A stretch of DNA of 64,000 nt from Caldilineaceae bacterium. Lineage in GTDB: Bacteria > Chloroflexota > Anaerolineae > Caldilineales > Caldilineaceae. A program made the position numbers and the translations under genes. Under the pieces are notes generated by a model. The model saw nothing but the letters and a program-made list of their open reading frames with translations. It was not told where the DNA came from and made no database searches. Below are positions 16,109 to 26,579 of this stretch, piece by piece. Numbering within the stretch: position 1 is the stretch's first letter; every line of letters begins with the position of its first letter. The stretch covers positions 1 to 64,000 of the forward strand of contig JADLDO010000054.1 of NCBI GenBank assembly GCA_020846635.1, read 5' to 3'.

Positions 16109-17536
16109 TTATGGATAGATGCCCCGCAAGCGAATCGCTTCCATGATCCGCTCCACCGCGATCACATAGGCGGCCATACGCAACGTACACTTCCGCTGCG
16201 TACTCACGCGGATCACCACATCCAAATTATCCAACAGCTTGCGTTCCATCTGGCGGCGCACCTCATTTTCATCCCAAAAGAAGGATTGCAGGCTTTGCAC
16301 CCATTCGAAATAGGAGACAACCACCCCCCCGGCATTGCAGAGAATATCAGGGATAACCATAATCCCCTTGCTGTTCAAAATTTCATCCGCGTCTGGGGTC
16401 GTGGGGCCATTGGCGGCTTCGGCAACGACCTTAGCACGCACACGATCCGCGTTCTGCTTCGTCAACTGCCCTTCCAAAGCCGCGGGGATCAGAACATCGA
16501 CCGGCAGTTCCAACAGCTCTTCATTGGTCAGCGCTTGCGCCTGGGGGAAACCTGTGACGCTCCCAGTCTCCGCCACATGACGAGTCAGCAGACGCATATC
16601 AAGGCCGTTTTCGTTATAAATGCCGCCATACACATCGCTCACGGCAACAACGCGCGCGCCGCGGTCATGCATGGAGCGCGCTGTCCAACTGCCAACATTG
16701 CCAAAACCTTGCACCGCAACCGTCAGGTCGTCCAACGAACGGGCCATCTGCTGTCGCAGCACAGCGCGTATTACATAGGTAACACCGAGCCCGGTCGCAT
16801 TTTCTCGGCCAACCGACCCCCCAATCATCACCGGCTTACCCGTAACGACTGCGGGGATCGAATAGCCCTTGTGCATCGAATAGGTATCCATGATCCACGC
16901 CATCACCTGGGCATTCGTCCCCACGTCCGGCGCGGGGATGTCCCGCTCTGGGCCGATAAAGTTGCTGATCTCCGTGGCATAGCGCCGCGTCATCTTCTCC
17001 AACTCGCGCTTGCTCAACTTGCCGGGATCAACGACAACGCCCCCTTTGGCGCCGCCAAAAGGTAAGTTCATCAAAGCACACTTCCAGGTCATCCACATCG
17101 CAAGCGCGCGGCACTCATCCAGTGTTACTCCTGGATGGTAACGGATGCCCCCTTTGGTTGGCCCTTTGATCATGTTGTGATGGATGCGGAAACCTTCGAA
17201 GATACGCATAGAGCCGTCGTCCATCTCCACCGGAAAATGGACAATCAGTTCACGTTGCGGCACAGAAAGATAGGTACGGTGGTCATCATCCAGCCCCATA
17301 AACTGCGCCACCATCGCCAGTTGATGCTGTGCGACCTCATAGGCGCTCGCCTTTTGATGAGTGACCGAATGATTGCCTACCTTCTCCGCGCCCCGTACCT
17401 CGCTGCCGGGTGCAGCTTTACTCTCAATGTTGCTGCCAATCTTGACGCTGTCATTGCGACCGCTCTCCGCCGCTGCGCCGTCGCTTTCCGCTGCGCCAAC
17501 GGGCATCTGATCTTCGTTTGAACGTTGTTTTGTCAT
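16109..17536 (-). CDS. gdhA: Glutamate dehydrogenase (Glu/Leu/Phe/Val dehydrogenase family)
   Basis: Interconverts glutamate and 2-oxoglutarate plus ammonia with NAD(P). Substrate and catalytic lysines are visible in [11 protein letters not shown] (Lys128), WKCAL (Lys152) and PFGGAKGG (Lys164). The Rossmann fold has VQGFGNVGS, and the C-terminal part has [13 protein letters not shown]. The core of about 415 aa matches hexameric enzymes, but about 60 extra N-terminal residues, rich in Ser, Glu, Gly and Ala, look disordered. The start at 17536 may be right or may lie further in; Met11 is another choice. Cofactor preference cannot be judged by eye. It is followed by the UPF0104 gene. Confidence 0.95.
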   Translation of the reverse strand: MTKQRSNEDQMPVGAAESDGAAAESGRNDSVKIGSNIESKAAPGSEVRGAEKVGNHSVTHQKASAYEVAQHQLAMVAQFMGLDDDHRTYLSVPQRELIVHFPVEMDDGSMRIFEGFRIHHNMIKGPTKGGIRYHPGVTLDECRALAMWMTWKCALMNLPFGGAKGGVVVDPGKLSKRELEKMTRRYATEISNFIGPERDIPAPDVGTNAQVMAWIMDTYSMHKGYSIPAVVTGKPVMIGGSVGRENATGLGVTYVIRAVLRQQMARSLDDLTVAVQGFGNVGSWTARSMHDRGARVVAVSDVYGGIYNENGLDMRLLTRHVAETGSVTGFPQAQALTNEELLELPVDVLIPAALEGQLTKQNADRVRAKVVAEAANGPTTPDADEILNSKGIMVIPDILCNAGGVVVSYFEWVQSLQSFFWDENEVRRQMERKLLDNLDVVIRVSTQRKCTLRMAAYVIAVERIMEAIRLRGIYP

Positions 17537-17607
17537 GATCTCCTCCGGATCTCCTCGCCATTGAGTTGATGGTGAGTCACTTGATGAATTGAAAATAAAC
17601 TGAAAAC

Positions 17608-18594
17608 TTACGGCTCAACCAGCACCTTGAGGACGCCGCGCTGCCCCGCATGAGCCAACGCCGCCATTGCCTCATCCAGTGGATAGCGTGCTTCGATCAT
17701 CGGCAGCACCTGTACGCTGCCGTTCGCCAACAGGCGCAAAGCCGGTGCAAATGGGCCGCAGCGGCTTCCGACGACCATCACTTCATCTACCACCAAACCA
17801 CTCAGATCGACCGGCAGCGAATCCCCGGCAAAGGTGCTTTTCAGCACCAGCGTTCCACCGGGCCGCACAAGCCGGCGCGCGGCAGCAAAGCCACTGGGCG
17901 AACCAGTCGCCTCCACCACCACATCGGCAGCTTCAGCCGCCAACAGAGTCTCAGCCTCCGGCGTGCTGATCAGCGTCTTACTGCCATGCCACTGCTCAAG
18001 CAGCGCCAGATGCGCCGCATGGCGTCCCAGGATGGTCAGGTCACAGCCGGTGAGTGCCAAAACCTGGGCAATCAACATGCCCAAACGCCCATCGCCTACC
18101 AGATAGACACGCGTCGAAGGCTCAATATGAACCTGTTCCAAGATCTCCAACGCCGCGGCCAGCGGCTCGACAAAGACCGCTTGCTCGTCACCCACCTCGT
18201 CTGGAACCACATGCAAGTTAGCAACCGGCAAGGTAACAAACTCTGCCAGCGCGCCATCCTTGCCCAATATGCCGAGGCACAGACGTTGGCGACAATGCTT
18301 GCCCAAACCGCGCCGGCAGAGCGAGCATTCACCACATCCGATATTGATCTCGCCGACAACTCGCTTGCCAACCCACTCGGTTGCACCGGGCGCAGCCATC
18401 ACCTCACCCACAAATTCGTGTCCCAACACACCGCGGAACCCACCCTTGTAGCCCTGGATGAGTTCAAGGTCCGTAGAACAGATCCCCACCAAGCGGACAC
18501 GGATGAGCGCATCACCCACCTGTGCCGAGGGATTCGCTCTTGCAGCCTCAACGATAGGACCGCGATCCGTAAGGGACAAAGCACGCATAGCCAT
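17608..18594 (-). CDS. Zinc-dependent medium-chain alcohol/polyol dehydrogenase
   Basis: A 328-aa MDR enzyme that oxidises an alcohol or polyol with NAD(P). The catalytic zinc ligands are Cys39 (GICSTDLE) with His59-Glu60 (LGHEFVGEV). The structural zinc is bound by four Cys in [16 protein letters not shown] (87, 90, 93, 101). The nucleotide fold shows [15 protein letters not shown]. The pattern resembles threonine and sorbitol dehydrogenases; the substrate is unknown. Two Mets, at residues 1 and 3, are possible starts. A -10-like TAGAAT lies only about 10 nt before the ATG, so the message may be nearly leaderless. It lies downstream of secF but a hairpin separates them. Confidence 0.88.
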   Translation of the reverse strand: MAMRALSLTDRGPIVEAARANPSAQVGDALIRVRLVGICSTDLELIQGYKGGFRGVLGHEFVGEVMAAPGATEWVGKRVVGEINIGCGECSLCRRGLGKHCRQRLCLGILGKDGALAEFVTLPVANLHVVPDEVGDEQAVFVEPLAAALEILEQVHIEPSTRVYLVGDGRLGMLIAQVLALTGCDLTILGRHAAHLALLEQWHGSKTLISTPEAETLLAAEAADVVVEATGSPSGFAAARRLVRPGGTLVLKSTFAGDSLPVDLSGLVVDEVMVVGSRCGPFAPALRLLANGSVQVLPMIEARYPLDEAMAALAHAGQRGVLKVLVEP

Positions 18595-18664
18595 CTACAC
18601 TTATTCTAGCACGTTGAACGCGCACCGCTAAGTGCGCTGTCAGTGACCTGCCTACCAATGAAAG

Positions 18665-18692
18665 TGGCGGCGAAGTTTACACCTCGCCGCCA
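18665..18692 (-). terminator. Hairpin after secF
   Basis: TGGCGGCGA pairs perfectly with TCGCCGCCA across a 10-nt loop. It lies 30 nt beyond the secF stop on the minus strand. The T-run after it is weak, so it may be a terminator or a message-stabilising hairpin. Confidence 0.55.
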
Positions 18693-18721
18693 GGTAGTTC
18701 TTTCATATAAATACGCTTACA

Positions 18722-19684
18722 TTAGACCGGGACGGTATGCTCATTCGCAACCGGCTGCGGCTTCCGTCGATTGCCCAGCAACGAACCTTCTTCCCATGCC
18801 ACCAGGATCGGCGCAGCACTAAAGATCGAGCTGTACGTTCCAGAAACCATCCCGACCAACATGGTCGCCATAAACTGCTGAAGGCTTGCGCCCCCGAAGA
18901 GCAGAATAGCGGAAACTACCAAGAAAACCGTGATCTGCGTACCAAGTGAACGACTCATTGTCTCCCACAGGCTGAGATTGGTCACAGTCGCCAAATCTTC
19001 ACCACGGTACTTCTTGATATTCTCGCGCATGCGGTCAAAGATCACAATTGTATCGTTGACACTGAAGCCGATGACCGTCAAAATAGCGGTGAGGAAGAGC
19101 GCATCAATCTCCCACCCCGCAACCAGATTCATGACACCAATAAAGGTAACGGTTACCAATACATCATGCACCAGCGCGATCACGGCACAAGTCCCATAGC
19201 GGAAAGAGTGCGGAACTTGGCGAAATGCCCAGGCGATATAGAGCAAAATACCCGCCGAGGCGATCAGCACAGCCCCAATCGCTGCGGTGCTAACCTCATT
19301 ACCAATGGCTGGGCCAATGCTGCGATACGAACGCTCCTCAAACGCGCCGATCTGCGTATTCAGCGCGGCGTTCATGGCTTCCTTCTCTTCAGGACTCAGG
19401 TCCTTAAGCTTGGCCTGAACCGTCTGTGCGTCGTTCACCGAAAACGCTTGCGTATCGCTATAACCGGCATCAACAAACACCTCACGCACAACCGTCGGAT
19501 CAACCTCTTGTTCAAAGCGCATTTCCCACAGCGTACCACCTGTGTAGTCAATGCTCAACGGGAGGATTGTACCGTGAGTCGCCAGGGAATATCCCATGAA
19601 AACCAACCCAGGCACAATAAAGATCAAGGAGATAATATACCAAAGCAAACGTCGCCCAACGATATCGTACATAGCCAAAGTCAT
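18722..19684 (-). CDS. secF: Protein translocase subunit SecF
   Basis: SecF works with SecD in the membrane to use proton motive force during protein export. The 320-aa protein has a first helix ([15 protein letters not shown]), a periplasmic domain containing [13 protein letters not shown], and five further helices. The RND-type signature [20 protein letters not shown] begins near residue 207. Length is typical. It starts 12 nt after secD. The C-terminal tail [16 protein letters not shown] is cytoplasmic and basic. Confidence 0.96.
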   Translation of the reverse strand: MTLAMYDIVGRRLLWYIISLIFIVPGLVFMGYSLATHGTILPLSIDYTGGTLWEMRFEQEVDPTVVREVFVDAGYSDTQAFSVNDAQTVQAKLKDLSPEEKEAMNAALNTQIGAFEERSYRSIGPAIGNEVSTAAIGAVLIASAGILLYIAWAFRQVPHSFRYGTCAVIALVHDVLVTVTFIGVMNLVAGWEIDALFLTAILTVIGFSVNDTIVIFDRMRENIKKYRGEDLATVTNLSLWETMSRSLGTQITVFLVVSAILLFGGASLQQFMATMLVGMVSGTYSSIFSAAPILVAWEEGSLLGNRRKPQPVANEHTVPV

Positions 19685-19696
19685 CCTTATTCTGAA

Positions 19697-21097
19697 TTAA
19701 TACCCCAGCAGCGCACGAGTCTCCAGCAACTTTCGCCCGGCAGAACTGAGAATTGCCCGCATAAAGGTGCGAGTGATGGTAACGGCAGTAAACATCGAAA
19801 GGATTACACCGATACTCAGTGTGATGGCGAATCCCTTGACCACGCTGGCCCCAAATGTATTCCCAAACCAATAGAGCACTGCACAGCTAATGAGGGTCGA
19901 AAGATTGCCGTCGCGGATGGCTAACCAGGCGCGATCAAAACCCGATTCGACGGCAAGACGGATCGAGCGACCATTACGCAGTTCGTCCTTCATCCGCTCA
20001 AAGATCAGAATGTTGGCATCTGTCGCCATGCCGACCGAGAGGATGAAACCGGCGATACCCGGCAACGACAAGGTAACAGGGATCAGCTTAAAAATCGCCA
20101 GGTTCAGCAACACATAGATGACAAGGGCAAAATCTGCCAGGAGACCCGGCAGGCGATACATCATCAGCATGAAGAGCAGCACCGCGCCAATGCCGATCAA
20201 CCCTGCGCGCAGGCTGCTGTTCACCGACTCTTGACCTAAGCTCGCACCAATGGTTTGAATGTCCGCCACACGCAGCGGCACCGGCAGCGCACCATAACGC
20301 ATCTGCACAGCCAGGGATTCAGCTTCTTCGCGGGTGAAAAGACCACTGATCGTTCCACTATCGCGAATCGCAGCATTGATTGTCGGAGCCGACAGAACGC
20401 GGCCATCCAACACAATCGCCATCGGCTGCCCAATATGCGTGCGTGTATATTCATAGAACTGGTCACTACCTGGGCCGGTCAGTTCAAAATTAATCACCCA
20501 CTGCGAAAACTGGTCTTGTGTCGCCAGCGCATTACGCAGCACATCCCCTGTCATGACGGTTTGAAAGACCCGCCCCGGATAGGGAATGTTCTCTGGCGTC
20601 GCACTTCCAGCGGCAATGTCGGCTTGCAGATCATCGGCCAGCGTGGGGTGATTGGTGGTATTAATGACCATCCCTTGAGAAAGTGGCGTCCCCGCCGGAT
20701 CGATAAATTCCAACTGACCCGTGGAGCGCAAGGTCTCCACCGCCTGATCCGGATTATCAACCCCCGGTAATTCCACGATCAACCGACTTGTCCCCTGCTC
20801 CTGAACCACAGCTTCGCTTACACCCAGGCCGTTGACACGGTTCTCGACAATCGTCTTGGCCGCAGTCATCGCCCCTGCCTGCGGCTCTCCCCCACCCTCG
20901 ATGTCTGCCTCCAGCAAAACTTGCGTTCCGCCCTGCAGATCCAAACCCAACTTGAAGTTTGTCAGGTCACGGGGATTCTCGCTTCCAAAACTGACGACGC
21001 GCTCCACCCAAACCGGATGGTCGATGGGCAACACAATATACAGCGTCACCGCTGCAAGCAGCAGAACCAATACCAGCGATATCGTACTATTCCGCAT
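19697..21097 (-). CDS. secD: Protein translocase subunit SecD
   Basis: SecD is the partner of SecF and helps late steps of protein export on the outer membrane face. It has an N-terminal helix, then [15 protein letters not shown], the conserved D1 motif. A large periplasmic region is followed by [24 protein letters not shown] and five helices with [17 protein letters not shown]. The ORF track begins with TTG at 21160, but the ATG at 21097 (MRNSTISL) has GAGG upstream and starts directly at the signal-anchor, so I chose it (466 aa). A consensus promoter lies about 190 nt upstream. Confidence 0.95.
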   Translation of the reverse strand: MRNSTISLVLVLLLAAVTLYIVLPIDHPVWVERVVSFGSENPRDLTNFKLGLDLQGGTQVLLEADIEGGGEPQAGAMTAAKTIVENRVNGLGVSEAVVQEQGTSRLIVELPGVDNPDQAVETLRSTGQLEFIDPAGTPLSQGMVINTTNHPTLADDLQADIAAGSATPENIPYPGRVFQTVMTGDVLRNALATQDQFSQWVINFELTGPGSDQFYEYTRTHIGQPMAIVLDGRVLSAPTINAAIRDSGTISGLFTREEAESLAVQMRYGALPVPLRVADIQTIGASLGQESVNSSLRAGLIGIGAVLLFMLMMYRLPGLLADFALVIYVLLNLAIFKLIPVTLSLPGIAGFILSVGMATDANILIFERMKDELRNGRSIRLAVESGFDRAWLAIRDGNLSTLISCAVLYWFGNTFGASVVKGFAITLSIGVILSMFTAVTITRTFMRAILSSAGRKLLETRALLGY

Positions 21098-21524
21098 ACG
21101 GGTCTTTACCTCGACTCTACCTAGCGCAGTGACTCGCCCGACCGTAGGCAAATCGGACAACTTTGTGGACTATCAGCGTGCATGAATCAAACATAGGCCC
21201 CCAAGCAAACGGGCCCCGCTGAATCACAGGCCACACGAACCACAGTGACATTGACCAACAGGAGACCACTGAACAGGGGCAAACCGTTTTATTATAGGTT
21301 GGCCGCGATCCACTGTCAAATTGAAAAGGAAATGTCGAACACGACTCCACCTTCCATTTCATTCTTCCACTTCCCTCTTTTACTGCCCATCTGCTTCATC
21401 CAAGCCGCAAGTTGACCAGCGAGGATATAGCCGTTTACACTGCCTCCACTCTTTATATGCATTTCTTGATACACATTCATCCCTAATTGTTCTTTCAATT
21501 TCACGCTCTTACCTAAAGATACTT
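21098..21524. other. Divergent intergenic region between secD and moxR
   Basis: It contains the secD promoter and its leader of roughly 185 nt on the minus strand, in which GGGGCC/GGCCCC-type complementarity is visible near 21200-21225. The moxR side (21320-21524) is more AT-rich and pyrimidine-rich. A 62-codon minus-strand frame crosses it but lacks support. I see no RNA family that I can name. Confidence 0.5.
21291..21319 (-). promoter_or_regulatory. Consensus sigma70-type promoter of secD-secF
   Basis: On the minus strand TTGACA, a 17-nt spacer and TATAAT are present without a single mismatch. Transcription should start near 21284, leaving an untranslated leader of about 185 nt before the chosen secD ATG. 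Confidence 0.8.
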
Positions 21525-22478
21525 ATGACAGACGCCGTTCTGAACTTCGCCCAATTTTCCCAAGCTGTTCAAGAAAACATTGCCCATGTCGTCATCGGCA
21601 AGCATGATGTGGTCGAATTGCTTTTGGTCGCGCTCCTGGCCGATGGTCATGTGCTGCTCGAAGATGTGCCGGGCATCGGCAAGACCACCCTCGCCAAAGC
21701 ACTGGCGCGCAGCGTCGATTGTTCTTTTGCCCGCATCCAATTCACACCGGACCTGCTGCCCAGCGATGTCACAGGCATCAACTATTTCAACCAAAAGGCC
21801 CAGGAATTCCAGTTCCGCCCTGGCCCGATCTTCAGCCAGGTTCTTCTGGCAGACGAGATCAACCGCGCCACACCGCGCACCCAAGCCGCCCTACTGGAAG
21901 CCATGCAGGAGCGCCAAGCCACCATCGACGGCCAAACCATGCCCCTCCCTCATCCGTTTCTGGTGCTGGCGACCCAAAACCCAATCGAGTTGGAAGGCAC
22001 ATTTCCGCTGCCCGAAGCCCAACTCGACCGCTTCATGCTCCAGTTGCAGCTTGGCTATCCAACGTTCGAAGAGGAAGAAGCGATCCTCGACCGCTACGAA
22101 CGCAGCGACCCACTCATCGATCTCAAACCCGTTGTCACACTTGATGACCTGCTTGCCCTGCGCCAAGAAGTAACCAGGGTTCACGTCAGCGCAGCCGTAC
22201 GCCGCTATCTGCTGCAACTGGTACGAACCACGCGTGAACATTCGCTGGTGGTCTTGGGCGTCTCGCCGCGTGGCACGCTTGCGCTCTTTCGCGCAAGCCA
22301 AGCATTGGCTGCCCTGCGCGGCCGCGACTTTGTGATTCCCAGTGACATCCAAGCGCTCTGCCCCGCCCTGCTCACCCATCGCATCCACATCAGCCCCCAA
22401 ACGCGGCTGCGCGGGCGCACCCCCCAACAGATCGTCACCGACATCACCGAACAAGTGCCCGTTCCCGTCAATGAATAG
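21525..22478 (+). CDS. MoxR-type AAA+ ATPase
   Basis: MoxR ATPases act as chaperones that help assemble or activate partner proteins, often encoded with DUF58 and transglutaminase-like genes. Walker A is EDVPGIGKTTLAKAL, Walker B is VLLADEINRATPRTQAALLEAM, and sensor 1 is LATQNPIELEGTFPLPEAQLDRF. The ORF track starts at 21321, but the 68 leading residues look like translated noncoding DNA. The ATG at 21525 (MTDAVLNF) gives 317 aa, the usual length. It is followed after 8 nt by the DUF58 gene. Confidence 0.94.
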   Translation: MTDAVLNFAQFSQAVQENIAHVVIGKHDVVELLLVALLADGHVLLEDVPGIGKTTLAKALARSVDCSFARIQFTPDLLPSDVTGINYFNQKAQEFQFRPGPIFSQVLLADEINRATPRTQAALLEAMQERQATIDGQTMPLPHPFLVLATQNPIELEGTFPLPEAQLDRFMLQLQLGYPTFEEEEAILDRYERSDPLIDLKPVVTLDDLLALRQEVTRVHVSAAVRRYLLQLVRTTREHSLVVLGVSPRGTLALFRASQALAALRGRDFVIPSDIQALCPALLTHRIHISPQTRLRGRTPQQIVTDITEQVPVPVNE

Positions 22479-22486
22479 CCTGGCTC

Positions 22487-23776
22487 ATGTTCCTACCAAC
22501 TGCGCGCCACACGATAGACTCCAGCAAAGATACCCAGTTTAGCGATGCCTGGGTGCTGTTGGCGATCCTGCTCACCCTGGTTGGTCTTTCCCTCAACAAC
22601 AGCGTCCTCACCACCGCTGCCGTTCTCCTCCTCGTCGTCGCAGGTATCAGTTGGCTATGGGCCGCGGCCAGCCTGCGCGAACTGACCTATCATCGCCGCT
22701 TCAGTGAAAACCGCGCCTTCCAGGGGGAAACCATTGAGCTTGCACTCGAACTGCACAACGCCAAACTGCTGCCCCAACCCTGGGTCACAGTGCGCGACCT
22801 CTTTCCCACCGAACTACCCGTCGCCGAAATCAAGCTGGATGTCAATCCTTCGACCAACTTGGCCGAGTTTCGCACCTTTTGGATGGCAGGCCCTTTCCAG
22901 CGTATCACCCGTCGCTTTCAGGTCCATTGTACGGTGCGCGGTTTTCATCCCTATGGCCCTGCCGACCTCACAACCGGGGATGCCTTCGGCTTCTTTGTTC
23001 GCACTGCCACCCAGCCCGCGCAGGAACACCTCATCGTCTATCCGCGCCTGTACACCGTTGCCGAACTGCGCTTGCCGACCAAGCATCCCTTTGGCGCGGC
23101 CCGCGCGCCCGATTCCCTCTATCAAGACCCCTTACGCCCTGCCGGAATCCGCCCCTGGGAGCCCGGCGACCCCATGCGCCGCATCCACTGGAAGGCCACA
23201 GCACGCCAACAGGAAATGCTCAGTCGCATCTATGAACCCAGCGAAGAACAGGTCATCCAGATTTTTCTCAATGTCGCGACCCTGGTGCGCCATTGGCATG
23301 GCTACATTCCCGAATTGCAGGAACGCGCTATCAGTGTCGCTGGCAGTTTGGCCGAACTCGCCTCGGCAGAGCGGCTGCCCGTGGGACTCATCGCCAATGG
23401 CGCGCTCCCCGGCAGCGACCAGGCGCTGCGCCTCTTACCCGGACGCAGCCCCAGCCAATTGATGCACATTTTGGAACTCCTCGCCGCAGTTACACCCTTT
23501 GCCACTCAGCCCATCGAGGAATTGCTGGTTGAGCAAGCTCCCCACCTCCCATGGGGCGCAACCATCGTCGTCGTCAGCGCCATCGCCCATGAGGAATTGC
23601 TGGTGACGTTGATGGAATTGGCCGCGGTCGGGCGGCGCGTCGTCCTCTTCACATTGGCCGAAGAGCCACCCCGCCGCCTCATGGGCAACGTCACCGTCTA
23701 CCATCTGCCCCACCTGATCGATGACCTGATCGCGCCTGTCGAAGTCAAGCCCTCTGCCACAAGGCATACGCCATGA
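22487..23776 (+). CDS. DUF58 domain-containing membrane protein
   Basis: A 429-aa protein with two hydrophobic helices near the N terminus (about 22-62) and a long soluble part. It carries the DUF58 signature GDPMRRIHWKATARQQEM near residue 230, followed by a VWA-like fold without a clear metal site. It is the usual partner of MoxR ATPases, and the pair is linked in many bacteria to envelope or protease functions that are not well defined. The start at 22487 lies 8 nt after moxR; its stop overlaps the next gene as ATGA, showing translational coupling. Confidence 0.88.
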   Translation: MFLPTARHTIDSSKDTQFSDAWVLLAILLTLVGLSLNNSVLTTAAVLLLVVAGISWLWAAASLRELTYHRRFSENRAFQGETIELALELHNAKLLPQPWVTVRDLFPTELPVAEIKLDVNPSTNLAEFRTFWMAGPFQRITRRFQVHCTVRGFHPYGPADLTTGDAFGFFVRTATQPAQEHLIVYPRLYTVAELRLPTKHPFGAARAPDSLYQDPLRPAGIRPWEPGDPMRRIHWKATARQQEMLSRIYEPSEEQVIQIFLNVATLVRHWHGYIPELQERAISVAGSLAELASAERLPVGLIANGALPGSDQALRLLPGRSPSQLMHILELLAAVTPFATQPIEELLVEQAPHLPWGATIVVVSAIAHEELLVTLMELAAVGRRVVLFTLAEEPPRRLMGNVTVYHLPHLIDDLIAPVEVKPSATRHTP

Positions 23777-25248
23777 TCCTGACCAATCGTCGTCTGCGCC
23801 TGCTCTATCTGGCGCTCGCCGGAATGGACATAGCCGTTCTGCTCCCCTGGCTTGCCACCTTAACCATTGTGTGGGCGCGCAACGGCAATTTGTCCGCGGT
23901 GCGTCTACAAACGCTGCTCACCGCCAACCCACTCCTGCTTTTCATCCTTTTTTGGGGTGTCATGCTGGGCTACATGCTGATTGCCGATCTGCTAAACCGC
24001 GCCAAAATCGAGGGCGCTGCCCGCGCGCTTCTCATCCTGGGCCTGCTCATCATGACCAGCCTTCTAGCCGTCCGTCTCTTGCTCTACCCAGAACTTGCGC
24101 CTGGTGATTTCATTTGGCTACGCGAAGTTGGCATTGCTGTCGCCAATCTGATAGCAGGCGTGCGCGGCGAACTTCTGTTGATCATCACCAACTACTTGCT
24201 CTGGTGGCGTGTTGCTGGCTACACAGATCGCAGCCTCACCTTTATGAGTGTTGGCTTGAGTTTCCGCCTGGGCATGTTGCTCGTCATCCTCGGCAGCGCC
24301 TTGCTCTCGTACCAGAGCGGGCAAAGCGATGCGGGTATCCTCTACATGATTCTCTTCTTCGCCTTTGGTCTAGCAGCCACCGCCCTGGCACGCATCGACC
24401 AAAAGGCAATCGGGGCCTCCAACAGCACAGGAGCGCTCCTGCCCTGGGATCGCTTTGCACAGCTTTGGATGCTCATCATCGGCATCCTCGCCACTGCGTT
24501 CGCCGCCGCCACACTTTATACCCCTCCGCTCTTGCGCGCCGTTCTGGGATGGTTCGCGCCGCTCGGTTTGCTTTTGCAATGGCTGCTCGCCGAGATCGCC
24601 TTCCTCGTATTTTGGCTGCTTACGCCGCTCCTCGAATGGCTCTCCGCGCGCATCCAGGCGCTCGCTGCAGAGTCCCCCCCGGTAGAACTTGCCGAGAATG
24701 TGCCGCCCCCAAATCCTCTCACCCTCACCGAGGCTGTGCAACAGATCGCCCTGCTGCGCTATTGTATTGGTGCTGGCATCATTTTCGTCGCTATCACTTT
24801 GTTTCTGATCTTCTTTGCGCGTACCATGCAGCGCGACCGCGCCACAGACCCAGAGGAGACAGGATCCGCCGAAGCCGCTTTGCGACCTGGAGCTTTGAAT
24901 TTGGGGCTGGGTCGCTTGCGCGATTGGTTTGCACTGCTGAGGCGTTATGGAGTAGGCAGCCAATTGCTGGCAGCCATCAGTGTGGAGAATATCTACGCCA
25001 ACTTGTCACGCTTGGCGCGGCGCAAAGGCTACCCGCGCCATCCGGCGCAAGGGCCGGATAGCTACCTGCCATTTCTCAACCAGGCATTTCCCGGCCATGC
25101 ATCCGAACTGAACGCCATCACTACCGCTTACCTACGCGTGCGCTATGCCGAACGCCCTATCACTCCCCAGGAGCTAGCGGCGCTCAAGAGAGCCTATGCC
25201 GCCATCACCGCGCCGCCCCAGGATGGCGAAGAGCGCGCTACGCCTTAA
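23773..25248 (+). CDS. Multi-pass membrane protein with C-terminal DUF4129
   Basis: A 491-aa protein with many hydrophobic helices in its first 350 residues, then a cytoplasmic tail. Residues about 405-480 (YANLSRLARRKGYPRHP ... LNAITTAYLRVRYAERP) fit DUF4129, usually found at the end of membrane transglutaminase-like proteins next to MoxR and DUF58. Here no transglutaminase Cys-His-Asp core is seen, so the enzyme domain seems to be missing or encoded elsewhere. It begins inside the DUF58 stop codon. Its end overlaps the metallophosphoesterase gene on the other strand by 11 bp. Confidence 0.75.
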   Translation: MILTNRRLRLLYLALAGMDIAVLLPWLATLTIVWARNGNLSAVRLQTLLTANPLLLFILFWGVMLGYMLIADLLNRAKIEGAARALLILGLLIMTSLLAVRLLLYPELAPGDFIWLREVGIAVANLIAGVRGELLLIITNYLLWWRVAGYTDRSLTFMSVGLSFRLGMLLVILGSALLSYQSGQSDAGILYMILFFAFGLAATALARIDQKAIGASNSTGALLPWDRFAQLWMLIIGILATAFAAATLYTPPLLRAVLGWFAPLGLLLQWLLAEIAFLVFWLLTPLLEWLSARIQALAAESPPVELAENVPPPNPLTLTEAVQQIALLRYCIGAGIIFVAITLFLIFFARTMQRDRATDPEETGSAEAALRPGALNLGLGRLRDWFALLRRYGVGSQLLAAISVENIYANLSRLARRKGYPRHPAQGPDSYLPFLNQAFPGHASELNAITTAYLRVRYAERPITPQELAALKRAYAAITAPPQDGEERATP

Positions 25249-26212
25249 CCTGTTTCTGGTATAATGGATCGCGACTTCGTACATACGCATCCCGACCCGT
25301 CGCGCGGCAATAGCGTTGAAACGTAGCGGTCATATCGTGATCAGGATCATAGCCTTGCCGTCTTGCCCATTGATAGAACAAGATAATCTCCGCATCGGCT
25401 GTCACCAATTCCCAATAGAATAGCTGCGTAATCACCCCACCCGCCGCAGCCATGCCCGTCGTCGCATAGGCTTCTAAGGTAGGCCGCCGGTCATAGGGCA
25501 CTCGGTAGTGGGTAGCCCGCCACCCTCCGGCAACCTCCGCTTCCGGCACACTGGTCAGCATCGCAAATTGCGCCGAAGGGTCGCCGTTGAGCGGCAGCCC
25601 GACACTCCCAGGGTTGATCACATGCCAATGCTGTTCACCGGTGCGATGCGAATTGTGGTTCGTCTGTGAACCAGCCGCCAAGTCGCTTCCGTTCTGTCTC
25701 GCCAGCGAAACGTGACGATCCACCTGTACATGCGTATGCGCCGAAACAAAGGTCTGCACATCGACACCGATCAATTCTGCCGCAATCGATTCCGCATCCT
25801 GTTCCGGATAAAAGCCTACACGATTGCGCCCTGGTACGCCATGAGCAATGGCGACTGGCTCTGTTCCAGGGATAAACATCACCCGCTCATCAGGTAGCAT
25901 CCCCAAATAGGCCCCCTGGTCGGGGCGGATGCGCTCAACCAGCCAATGCAGTTGTCCCCAGCGTGACATATCGCTGCTGCCTTCCACCGCGCGCGTGGTG
26001 CCAAAATTCAGATAGTAAAACTCATGGTTGCCTCGCACCACCACCCAATCGTGCGCGCGCACTATGTCGATCACTTCAGCGCTAAACGGAGCCGCATTGA
26101 TCAGATCGCCATCAACCACTACATAATCGGGCTGTAGACGCTCCAACTCGACCATAACCGCCTCAAGTGCCGCCAAATTTCCATGAATATCCGCCAGCAA
26201 TGCAATCCGCAT
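25238..26212 (-). CDS. Calcineurin-like metallophosphoesterase
   Basis: A 324-aa cytoplasmic phosphoesterase with a two-metal site. The motifs are in order: LADIHGNLAAL (D-x-H), VVDGDLIN (G-D), VVRGNHEFYY (G-N-H-E), then AHGVPG and SAHTHVQVDRH for the last histidines. It resembles the YfcE/PrpE-type group acting on small phosphate esters or dinucleotides, but the substrate is unknown. After the core, a C-terminal part of about 110 residues has WHVINPGSVGLPLNGDPSAQ, typical of the family, plus an extra tail. It ends inside the DUF4129 gene on the opposite strand. Confidence 0.88.
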   Translation of the reverse strand: MRIALLADIHGNLAALEAVMVELERLQPDYVVVDGDLINAAPFSAEVIDIVRAHDWVVVRGNHEFYYLNFGTTRAVEGSSDMSRWGQLHWLVERIRPDQGAYLGMLPDERVMFIPGTEPVAIAHGVPGRNRVGFYPEQDAESIAAELIGVDVQTFVSAHTHVQVDRHVSLARQNGSDLAAGSQTNHNSHRTGEQHWHVINPGSVGLPLNGDPSAQFAMLTSVPEAEVAGGWRATHYRVPYDRRPTLEAYATTGMAAAGGVITQLFYWELVTADAEIILFYQWARRQGYDPDHDMTATFQRYCRATGRDAYVRSRDPLYQKQVKA

Positions 26213-26579
26213 AACCCTTACCCACTCAACCTTTTTGCCTTGAAACCCTTGTGTGCCGAAACCCTCCCGGAAGCTCAGAGGCTTCCGGGAGGATGGACGC
26301 CTTCAGTTTTTCGCCGCCCGTATCAACAGCGTCTACTATACCCGCCGCCCACGCTCCAGCCAAACCAAGCAGCCAAGACAAGATATAGAAAGATAGATAA
26401 CCGATAAGATAATAGGCGCAGCGTAGCCACTATGTTATGATGATGACCCGGTGATGTAGGAATTCCTCGGTTGCACAGCACCCCGTCTCATCTTGCAGCG
26501 GGCAAATCAGCCGGCCCATATCCTCGCCACCTTTGGTATGAGCTCTTTCGATCCCAAAGAGATAAATCGGAGAGATGAG
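26213..26579. other. Divergent intergenic region with palindromic repeat copy 1
   Basis: This 367-bp stretch separates a minus-strand phosphoesterase from the plus-strand stress protein. It holds the palindrome at 26263-26292. A tract near 26385-26445 is AT-rich and may carry the usp promoter, although I cannot place clear boxes. The ORF track extends usp back to 26493, but codon content before 26580 looks noncoding. Confidence 0.5.
26263..26292. repeat. Palindromic repeat CTCCCGGAAGC, copy 1
   Basis: CCTCCCGGAAGC and GCTTCCGGGAGG form a perfect 12-bp stem with loop TCAGAG. It lies between divergent genes, so it does not sit at the end of any visible transcript. Three more copies occur near 40.8, 46.9 and 58.5 kb. 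Confidence 0.9.

Noticed and set aside
21316-21504. 62-aa minus-strand ORF (GTG start) between secD and moxR
   Set aside because: It overlaps the -35 side of the perfect secD promoter, has only a weak ribosome binding site and no recognisable content. I treated it as chance.
21321-21524. 68-residue N-terminal extension of MoxR
   Set aside because: The reading is low in typical coding content and the family starts near MTDAVLNF; the upstream part is intergenic.
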